Part shown: one piece after another, positions 8,829 through 15,932 of the stretch | Layout: each line of letters begins with the position of its first letter | Numbering within the stretch: the first letter of the stretch is position 1 | Assembly: GCA_001687465.1 (NCBI GenBank) | Contig: LVLI01000945.1 | Span: forward strand, 1-15,932 | Source of the DNA: Halocafeteria seosinensis | Lineage: Eukaryota; Sar; Bigyra; Bicosoecida | Direction: 5' to 3' | DNA length: 15,932 nt | The notes under the pieces: model-generated | The model's input: only the letters and a program-made list of their open reading frames with translations | The model's database searches: none | What the model was told of the DNA's origin: nothing | Made by a program: the position numbers and the translations under genes

Positions 8829-10883
8829 TTATCTCACCATTACGATATCGTCGATCTTGAGAATCATTCGCACAGTCTCTGCGGCAAGACTAATGGAGGA
8901 AGTCGACACAAGAAGAGGTTGAAGAACATTCTCCTCTACCATATCTGTAATGCAGCTCTTTTTGACGTTGATACCAGCGTGTCTATCACCTTCGACGTGC
9001 CGTCTTCGCAATTCCGTGACAATAGAAAGGGGATGAAGACCCGCATTCTCCGCGAGCGTGTACGGGACTATTTCCATTGCTTCTGCAAATGCTCGAGCGC
9101 AATAAGCATCTGCACCTGTTAACGTTTGTGACCATTTGTTTAACTGTACTGCCACTTCAACCTCAGGGCTGCCACCGCCCGAGATCATGAACTTCCGCTT
9201 GACAAGCGACCGAATGACGCAGAGTGCGTCATGAATTGATCTGTATTGACAGGCACGTCAGGGCGCTTGTATCGCACATGCACTACCACAGCTTCACGTA
9301 GATACATACCTTTCGGCTTCGTCCACCACTAAATGATTGGACCCTCTAACGAGGAGAGAAACTGTTCGCCCAGGGTTCTTGACACCGGTAATCTTAATAA
9401 CTTTGTTTTCGTTCCCAAGATTCACCTCTTCTGCTTTTTCGGCATATCCCAGTTTATCAGAGGTAAAGCTATCAACGTGAGCCACAGGCTTGCCTCCGAG
9501 CGTCTTGGAGATGAATTCCACGTCTTCCCGTTCGACATCGCGAACAACCATAATTTTCATCTTCGCTGCAAACAATACAGCAGAAGAAATAACAATTATC
9601 CAAGCACATCTGCAACGAGTAGGTCCTTGCCAAAAACTTACAGAGTATATGCAACGACAAGTCATTGACCGCATCGCGAAGTACGGACTTCTGAACCAGG
9701 AGGACATTGCATCCAGCCTTCTTTATCTTCTTGCATAAGTCCAAAACGTAATTTCTTTCTTCACGTAGGATCCGGTCCATCTGCTCGTAGTCGCTGACGA
9801 CAACGTTGTTTTCCATGTCCGTCTTTGGTGCCGAGAGGCAAAATTGAATAAGACCGACCTTGGCATCTTTCATCGACGTTGGAGCACCGGCGATGTGACT
9901 GGCTTTTCTGTTGAAGCAGAGGCCTGGTACCAGTTCTGTATCATCCACGGTTCCACCAACTGCTCTAGTCACTTTAATATCATTGAGATCTACGTTGGTA
10001 TCTCTTTCTGGGTTGACTACCGAGAGAACGGCGTCCACCGCAAGCGGAGCAAGGATTTCACTATTTTGAGAAACTACTTTGGAAGCGAGAGAGGTGATAG
10101 CTGCTTTGATCAATTCGTCCCTGTCGCTCAACTTCACCGGCTTGCCCATAGAGACCAGAACCTCATCGGCTCTCGTGGCAGCCTTTTGGAACGATTCGGA
10201 TATTGTGGTTGGGTGAATTCCCTTATCCAAAAGGTTAAGGCACGCATCCAACAGAGCACCACAGACGACCACAACAGATGTGGTTCCGTCCCCGGCTTCA
10301 ACGTCCTGGGATTTCGAGAGTTCTACCAACATCTTGGCGGTTGGGTGGAACACTTCCATATGCGACATTATGGTAGCACCATCGTTAGTAATAATGACTT
10401 CGCCGTTTTGAGCTTGAATCATCTTGTCCATTCCACGAGGTCCCAAGCTTGTACGCACAGCATCCGCCACAGCTGCAAATACATTTCATTTCATTTCAGT
10501 TTGCGAGTCATTCTCGATGCCAGAGAGGGTGTGAGGATTCAGAATATCACGTCAAACATGCCAAGCAGCACTATTTGAAGTTTACGATAACCCCCATGTC
10601 GCATTCCCGGGGTAGACAAAGGGCGCTAGGTATCCCTGCCCCTTTTTGGCATTTTCTCTCCCCCCTCCCCACGCCACAATTCCAAAAAAATAAGGGGCTA
10701 CTTACATTTTGCAGCCGTAATGTTGCTGAGACGGACATCAGTCTCTTTGGCTCTATCTTGTTTCGTCTCTCCTTTCTGACCGCGCGGATCACTGTTACTG
10801 GACTTGGTTGCGCCTGCTTTGAGGGCTGCTTGATTGTTGCTGGAGGCCGTGGAGGGCCCCGTGGCAGTGGAGCTAGATGACAT
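8829..10883 (-). CDS. CCT4: Chaperonin CCT/TRiC subunit delta
   Basis: Four exons on the minus strand (10883-10706, 10472-9642, 9565-9310, 9240-8829) give 558 aa, with introns of 233, 76 and 69 nt. Near-identity to CCT delta runs throughout: [19 protein letters not shown] (61-79), ITNDGATI, the nucleotide-binding GDGTTS (120-125), [104 protein letters not shown] and the C-terminal [10 protein letters not shown]. It is one of eight paralogous subunits of the cytosolic ring ATPase that folds actin, tubulin and other clients. The N-terminal extension of about 50 residues is Ser/Thr/Asn- and Lys-rich, low in complexity and somewhat longer than usual; it would sit inside the chamber end. The start ATG has an ACC context. 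It shares a 249-bp divergent promoter with the aldo/keto reductase. Confidence 0.97.
10473..10705 (-). other. Long first intron of CCT4 (233 nt)
   Basis: The donor is GTAAGT and the acceptor TTTGCAG on the minus strand. Coding resumes in frame as AAK-S-VADAV, as in other CCT4 proteins. It is about three times the usual intron length here. It contains a G-rich/C-rich patch near 10615-10680 and a triple TTTCA repeat (plus strand) next to the acceptor. I looked for C/D-box and H/ACA snoRNA boxes and found no convincing set. Confidence 0.8.
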
Positions 10884-11132
10884 GGTTCTCCGTCCCTTTA
10901 GCGCAAGACAAGCCAAGAAATGGAAATACACACGAGATACTATAATATGCACACACAAATTGGTACGGAAACAATCGAAATGAAGTGTATGAATGTGTCC
11001 TCACCCCACAATTCAAATGACACCATCCGGGCCGAGGGCCCGGAAGGTGCACCCTTGTCTTTCGAAGGGCTATACAGATGGAAACACTGGTCATTGATGC
11101 CCATAGAATAGGTTAAAAGGTGTGAGTGAACA
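10884..11132. promoter_or_regulatory. Bidirectional promoter between CCT4 and the aldo/keto reductase
   Basis: A 249-bp gap lies between two divergent start codons and must hold both transcription starts. An AT-rich element (ATACTATAATATGC) lies at about 10936-10949, and an almost palindromic GC-rich block (GGGCCGAGGGCCC) at about 11029-11041. I did not recognise a defined core promoter element. Confidence 0.5.
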
Positions 11133-12627
11133 ATGTCGGAGCGAAAGAGTACCTATCATGCTTGTCCGAATCCCACAGAGGAAGTGGAGACCTTCGTTCC
11201 GGAATTCCATGACGAGGAGACATTCCGTAAAATGCCTTTTATAAGGACTCTCGTGCCCGGCAGAGACCATTCGGTTCGTTACTGGTCCATCATCAGTCTC
11301 GGAGCGTCGGCGTTCGGCAATGTGTTTGAGGACGTGGAAGTTGAGGAATGTCGCAACATCGTGCGGCGTTACCTGAAAGCGGGAGTCAACGTCATTGACA
11401 CAGCTCCATGGTATGTAGGCAGATGATACAGTGCAGGAAAACATCACACTCGACGGATTAGTGTGTCTGTGAGGCGACTTGTTTATGTTGGCAGCGATAC
11501 GAATGGGGTGTGTATGTGTGTCTCTCTGTACCCCACATGCAGGTACGGTCACGGGAAATCCGAAGAGGTACTGGGTGAGATACTCCCAGAGTTCCCTCGT
11601 AATTCCTACTACCTGCACACGAAAGTGGGAAGGTACGATCCAGACCCAGTGAAAATGTTCGACTTCCGCGCATCGACCGTCCGTGACAGTGTCGAAAGAA
11701 GCCTGGAAAGAATGAAGGCCTCGTATCTGGATACTGTGCAAGGTACGGTGATAGATTTGTTGAGTTCGTTGTTTTGGAGTAATGCTCGTATAAGGACCGT
11801 TCACAGTCCATGATTTGGAGTTTTCTCCTAGTTTGGAAATCATACTGGAGGAGACACTCCCTGAGTTAGAGAAGCTGAAGAATGAGGGTAAGATAGGCGC
11901 CATTGGTAAGTAGAGACAGTAACAATGGGTATGCGCACGTAGGCATCTGTGGACGTACCACTCTGAGTGCAGGTATAACGGGGTATCCCCTAGATCTTTT
12001 ATTGGAAGCGTCGAGACGATCCCGAGTAAAACTAGACACCGTGCTCTCCTATTGCCGCCTCTCGTTGTACGACAAAAGTTTGGAAACGAGTGGAGCGGCT
12101 CGAGAATTACAAAAGCTTGGCATATCGGTAATGAGTGCTGCTCCTTTAGGCATGGGTTTGTTGACGCCTCAGGGTCCACCCGGTAAGCGGCTACGAATAT
12201 TGATTTGACTGGTGGCCGTGTAAGTTGTCTCAATTGGTTGGATTCAGATTGGCACCCTGCTGCAACGGAGTTGAGGGAGAGGTGCAAAAGAGCGGTGGCG
12301 CTTGCTAAAGAAAGAGGCCAAAACATTGCGCGCTTAGCTCTGGGCATGTGCTTAGAAGCTGTGCAGCGAACCGAAAGTAGCAGCATCAAGTCAATTATGT
12401 TCAGTGTGACAAGGGAGAAGTTCGCTGAACAGAATCTTTTACTTGCCATATCTGAAAATCCCCTCACAGATTTTGAGCGGGACACTTGTCACAGCCTGAT
12501 GCAAGACGAATCCTATTTCGGGGACGACAACTTAGTCAGAAATTGGGAAAATGTCGAAGTAAACTCCTACTGGATAACAGTCGGTCAGCAGTTAATGCTG
12601 CGCGACGTGTACAATAAACGAGCCTAG
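11133..12627 (+). CDS. Aldo/keto reductase, L-galactose dehydrogenase type
   Basis: Five exons (11133-11410, 11543-11742, 11807-11905, 11973-12182, 12248-12627) give 388 aa, with introns of 132, 64, 67 and 65 nt. The catalytic tetrad of the superfamily is complete: D89 (NVIDTAPW), Y94 (WYGHGKSEEVLG), K120 (YYLHTKVGRYD) and H161 (VHDLEFS). Family signatures follow: EGKIGAIGITGYPLDLL, DTVLSYCRLSLYDKSL, SAAPLGMGLLTPQGPPDWHP. These match plant L-galactose dehydrogenase and, more closely in the FHDEE and KMFDF segments, animal and protist homologues. Plant enzymes oxidise L-galactose to its lactone with NAD in ascorbate synthesis; substrates of the animal-type branch are poorly defined, so the substrate here is inferred only. 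An N-terminal segment of about 45 residues and a C-terminal tail after ENPLTDFE (ending RDVYNKRA) extend the barrel. The stop lies 35 bp from the stop of the convergent transporter gene. Confidence 0.88.
12613..12618 (+). terminator. AATAAA hexamer inside the last codons of the reductase gene
   Basis: The hexamer is formed by the Asn and Lys codons four and three codons before the last sense codons (YNKRA-stop). If used, cleavage 10-30 nt downstream would fall in or just beyond the 35-bp gap, giving a nearly leaderless 3' UTR. Whether this organism uses AATAAA is unknown. Confidence 0.35.
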
Positions 12628-12662
12628 TCGAAATGCAGGACTGTGTCGTGGCAACATCGCAT

Positions 12663-14627
12663 TCATGCGTCTGGGAAAATTGGCTTTACTAAAGCGAAAG
12701 AGAGCAGACTGATAATGACCATTGAGACTACGTTGACAACCAATCCAATTCTACTCATTTCACTCACGGTGATGCGACCTGAAGCGTAAACGATTGCATT
12801 AGGAGGGGTAGCCTGCGGCATCATAAAGACCGCACTGGCAGCGAGAGCACCAGGAATTGTCAAGGATAGTCGTTCCATTCCCAGCGTTCCTGCTAAACTC
12901 CCAAGTGCCGGTAGCAAGGTGCTGGCTGTGGCCGTGTTGCTCATGAGGTGACTTATACTCATGACGATACAGACAACGACAATAATTATCACCAACTCGG
13001 GGGAGCCTTTGAGTCCTTCCAGTGAGGAACCCAGAACGTCGGCAATTCCGCTAATTTCCATAGCTTGCGCTATGCTAAGCCCACCTCCGATTAGAATAAG
13101 GACTCCCCAAGGTAGTGACTTAGTTTCATGCCAACCCAGCAATGCCCCCTCCTTGTCATCACCCCGAGGAATAAGAAACATTGCCGTGCCTCCTAACAAT
13201 CCAATAGCAGAATCGTTCAGCTCGAAGGGCAAATGATCTTCAATGAATGGCATAATTATCCATAACACCGCGGTGAAACAGAAGACAGCCGCTACCCTCT
13301 TTTCAACCGGCGAGACAGGCCCTAAGTTATCTAGTTCCGTCTCCAAGATTCGAGACCAGCCTTTCAATCGGTAATGCGATATTGGTGAAGTTATACGAGT
13401 TAGAATAATCCATGTGATTGGAAGGAGGATCGCTGTAATTGGAAGGCCCAACATCAACCACCGCGAGAAAGAAACCTCAACCCCATAGGATTCCTTCATA
13501 ATTGCCGCCAATATAGCATTGGGAGGTGTACCTCTGCAATTAGAGGAAAGAGTCGGTATTCCGAAATTACGCACCACTAGGTAATGTGATGACTTACATT
13601 AGGGTAGCCAGACCGCCAATTGAGCATGAGAATGCTAACCCTAGGAGAAGGCACTGCCTGAAGTTCTTTGCGTCTCGACTCTCTCCTTCACCAGGAACAC
13701 ACTCTCGGAATATATTCTTCCGGCTCTTACTTGCGTCTTCGCTTTGCTTTTCGTAGAGACTTATTACAGATTCAGCAATGGGAAGCATCATGAGCGCTGT
13801 CGCTGTATTACTCACCCACCTGCTCAAGAGTGCCGCAGCCGTCATAAATCCCCCGACCACTGAGGCAGGAGTTGGTTTGACGCATTTTAAGATAGAAAGC
13901 GCCACTCGGTTATGTAGGTTGGATGACTGCATTGCTAATGCAATGAGGAAACCTCCAAGGAAGAGGAACACCAAAGGACTAGCTGCAAACCACGGGGGCA
14001 GACGTTCTTAATCGGGATAACCACGTTCGTATCGTATAGCTGTTGAATCTGCTTACCGTATGGTGCAGTTGCTTCGCCAACCGGAAGCACATCTAGCGTA
14101 GGGAACAAAATAATAGGCAGCAAGGATGTAACAGCCAAGGGCACTGGCTCCGTCAGCCACCACGTTCCTGTAAGTCCAAAGCGTAGCGTGCACTCGAAAA
14201 TCGATTCTTGCTGTTGTTCTGCGTACCAACGAGGAAAAACACGGCAATTGTTCCAAACTCTCTCTGCGTTGTTCCTGATGGTTTGTCGACCAAAAACAGT
14301 AAGGAAGCAAGGAACAGTAATGGGCCCACAACGAGACCGATTTTGCCACGAAGATGAGGACCATGTAGTTGATTCTCCAGTCGTCTTCTTTCAATCGCCT
14401 CGGATTGTTTTTGCAGCATTTGGTGGGTTTCTTCCCGCTTCCACTGTGGCTGCAAATACGACATATGTGCAAGATACTAAATTGTTAATTCCCCACCGGC
14501 GACAGCCGACTCATACCTCCAGGGATATGTGATCCGAGGAGAAGCACTTCTTCAACCTCTGTAGTTCATAGAAGATCTCTTCGCGTTCTCCTCTGTCTCT
14601 CGGAGCCGTCGCCTTCTTGGACATCAT
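12663..14627 (-). CDS. SLC13/DASS-family Na+-coupled anion (dicarboxylate/sulfate) transporter
   Basis: Five exons on the minus strand (14627-14517, 14449-14227, 14167-14057, 13982-13598, 13533-12663) give 566 aa, with introns of 67, 59, 74 and 64 nt; frame is kept at every junction. The two inverted-repeat signatures of the family are intact: SNT at 206-208 (WVSNTATALMMLP) with GTPPN at 278-282, and SNT at 475-477 (LMSNTATASTLLP) with ATPPN at 518-522. These form the Na+ and substrate sites at the hairpin tips. WWLTEPVPLAVTSLLP and YASPLVFLFLGGFLIALAM are typical membrane segments. The N-terminal 85 residues are charged and partly coiled-coil-like (REETHQMLQKQSEAIERRR), presumably cytoplasmic. 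Specificity (C4-dicarboxylate, citrate or sulfate) cannot be read from the sequence. The first of two adjacent ATGs is taken as the start. Confidence 0.92.
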
Positions 14628-15431
14628 GGCGCTAGTCGAATGGACCTCTGTCAGCCACTAACAATGCACCTTGTGCCGTAGCGCAGCGAACTTCACGAGA
14701 CAAAGCAAGTGATACATTCACTATGTAGTACGGTTCGTTCCCGACATTGTTTCTGCGTTCGCTCTGGTTAAAGTGGGTAATGTGTCCTGCCAGTATGGTT
14801 GCTGTCAAGGCGCCAACAATCCATCCAGGAAGACGGAAAATCTCCCCGCATAATACGCGGCTTTCAATTTCAATGAATGGTTGTGAATGTCGACGGGAAA
14901 TGTGCGACTGGCTGTGTCACAGCCTGTGTGCCACATTTAGTGCCTTGCCTCCTCGTTTCCTTTGGTTTTACCTGTGTCCTTTCTGTGGTAGTTCGAAACT
15001 GGATTTGGCGGATGATAGTAAGCAAAAAGCTGGTCCCGAAGCATGTATGCCGCGAAATCCAAACCCGGTTAGCTTGGTGGAGTGGCTTGGTCGCCATTGT
15101 TTGTTTGAGGCAGTTTTATCTCCAAGAAGATGCAATACTGCAGAAGGGAGCTGATGTGAGCCTTACAGCACGCCTAAGGGATTCTTCTAAGTCACATCAA
15201 CTTATTCTCTGTCGTCGTGATTACGGCAGTACGTGCTACCCTGTAGACGTACTGTAGTCAAGTGCCCAAGCCTCAATTGTTGGTGTTTGTGTTGTACTGC
15301 AGCTGCACAGGTAACAAAGTCATTGTTGGTTGGCGACAGCTTTCTTGAAATCAATGAATATTGCAGATAAGGACGACGCAGCAAAGGAGCACCCGCACAC
15401 TAGAGTTTTGTCCACGGATACGCTGGAGTGA
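14628..15431. other. Region without a confident gene
   Basis: This lies upstream of the transporter gene and should include its promoter. Several overlapping open frames of 75-135 codons exist on both strands, but none shows a family signature. The longest hydrophobic ones are the minus-strand frame listed separately, and a plus-strand frame at 14877-15257 that is in the same frame as the Walker-B-like exon at 15432 but separated from it by three stops. I could not find splice sites that join them cleanly. Confidence 0.35.
14632..14916 (-). other. Unassigned open frame with one possible membrane segment
   Basis: On the minus strand a 94-codon frame without an ATG runs from just after a stop at 14917-14919 to a TAG at 14632-14634, five bases upstream of the transporter start codon. 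It reads IESRVLCGEIFRLPGW, then a hydrophobic segment IVGALTATILAG, then polar sequence (HFNQSERRNNVGNEPYY). It could be an exon of an unrelated gene, a leader-derived frame, or chance. No start codon or clear splice acceptor was found. Confidence 0.2.
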
Positions 15432-15834
15432 TCGAAATTTACGTGTACACCCGACCATGTCGTATTAAAGTTTTGGGAAATTTTAGGTACATCAAAAGAC
15501 ATAGCGCCAATGATCCTTATCCATATTGATGAAATGGGCGCATACAGTGGCGTGGGGGGCGTTGAAGAGAATGACAAGGAGCTGAGAATGTTCTGCTCAG
15601 AGTTGTATCATAGTAACAAGGGGGTCAAAGTGCGGAACATCCAAATCACAACCCTTAACCTGCACCAGGAAAGGAATGTACCGACTTGTTTTCCCAGCTC
15701 AGAAGGATCATGGTCAAGTGTTATTTATCGAACCCCGCCTTGACTTTCCTTCTGTGCTCAACATATATGAAAGTGTGGGATCCACTGAAGTCGGGAGTAG
15801 CCATGGAAAGTGTTCATGCGTCAAACCAGAGTGA
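15432..15834 (+). CDS. Probable exon pair or decayed gene with a Walker-B-like motif, unidentified
   Basis: Two stretches look coding: 15432-15604 and 15669-15834. They are joined by a putative 64-nt intron (donor GTATCA, acceptor ACCAG) that keeps frame. The first reads DHVVLKFWEILGTSKDIAP followed by MILIHIDEMGAYSG, where four hydrophobics and H precede IDE as in a Walker-B strand. The second reads GMYRLVFPAQKDHGQVLFIE then PRLDFPSVLNIYESVG, ending at a TGA. The same frame upstream is broken by a TGA at 15429-15431 and two earlier stops, and no Walker A was found. It may therefore be a pseudogene, or the gene may be split differently: a 44-nt intron ending at 15486 would join another frame. 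A P-loop NTPase of a multigene family is one guess; I do not recognise it. Confidence 0.35.
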
Positions 15835-15932
15835 AACCTCACCCTGCCTCATCCGACCGCATAACCCGACGATATACCCCCTACAACGTCACCTATCTGT
15901 TTCACCAAAATACCGCTATACGACCGCATATT
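15835..15932. other. Right edge, nothing recognised
   Basis: These last 98 bases contain several short open frames running off the window edge. None has support beyond being open. Confidence 0.3.

Noticed and set aside
9844-10578. Plus-strand open frame of 244 codons
   Set aside because: It lies antisense to the highly conserved CCT4 exon; the opposite strand fully explains its openness.
10473-10705. Possible intronic snoRNA in the long CCT4 intron
   Set aside because: No paired C and D boxes with terminal stem, and no H/ACA box arrangement, could be found by eye.
11091-12485. Minus-strand open frame of 464 codons, the longest on that strand
   Set aside because: It is antisense to the aldo/keto reductase and runs straight through its introns. 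The sense exons have a complete catalytic tetrad and consistent splice phases.
1-15932. CRISPR array, bacterial operon or prophage
   Set aside because: No regularly spaced direct repeats are present, and the spliceosomal introns and eukaryotic gene content rule out a prokaryotic origin.

Overview
This is nuclear DNA of a compact, intron-rich eukaryote, probably unicellular. Seven recognisable genes lie in under 15 kb. Six of them are split by spliceosomal introns with GT(A/G) donors and (T)GCAG/TTCAG acceptors. Most introns are 59-85 nt, and the reading frame is restored exactly across almost every junction I reconstructed. The gene content (a membrane class III nucleotide cyclase with metazoan-like topology, an animal-like L-galactose-dehydrogenase-type reductase, VTI1, AK6 and CCT4) excludes bacteria. 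It would fit a protist such as a stramenopile/oomycete-like or early-branching opisthokont lineage, but I cannot fix the lineage from sequence alone.

Layout: (1-139, -) N-terminus of an unidentified signal-anchored protein, cut by the window edge. (140-1718) Gene-free divergent region holding an 18-nt oligo-T tract. (1719-5800, +) Twelve-TM class III nucleotide cyclase-like protein of about 1,217 aa, with C1 and C2 domains that both lack key catalytic residues. (5958-6843, -) AK6/Fap7 adenylate kinase-like ATPase, 5 exons. (6844-7718) Gene-free divergent region. (7719-8716, +) VTI1-type Qb-SNARE, 5 exons, with Asn in place of the zero-layer Gln/Asp. (8829-10883, -) CCT4, the chaperonin delta subunit, 4 exons. 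(11133-12627, +) Aldo/keto reductase of the L-galactose dehydrogenase type, 5 exons. (12663-14627, -) SLC13/DASS Na+-coupled anion/dicarboxylate transporter, 5 exons. (14628-15932) No confident gene; it holds one unexplained open frame and a probable exon pair or decayed gene with a Walker-B-like motif.

The seven genes alternate strictly in orientation (-,+,-,+,-,+,-). Each therefore shares an upstream region with one neighbour and a convergent 3' end with the other, with only 35 bp between stop codons at the tightest point. The genes do not form a pathway. They are housekeeping functions (ribosome biogenesis, membrane fusion, actin/tubulin folding, sugar oxidation, anion transport) beside one unusual signalling protein.

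The most novel element is the cyclase-like protein. It has the 6TM-C1-6TM-C2 plan of metazoan adenylyl cyclases, but neither composite active site keeps a full set of metal-, purine- and transition-state-binding residues.
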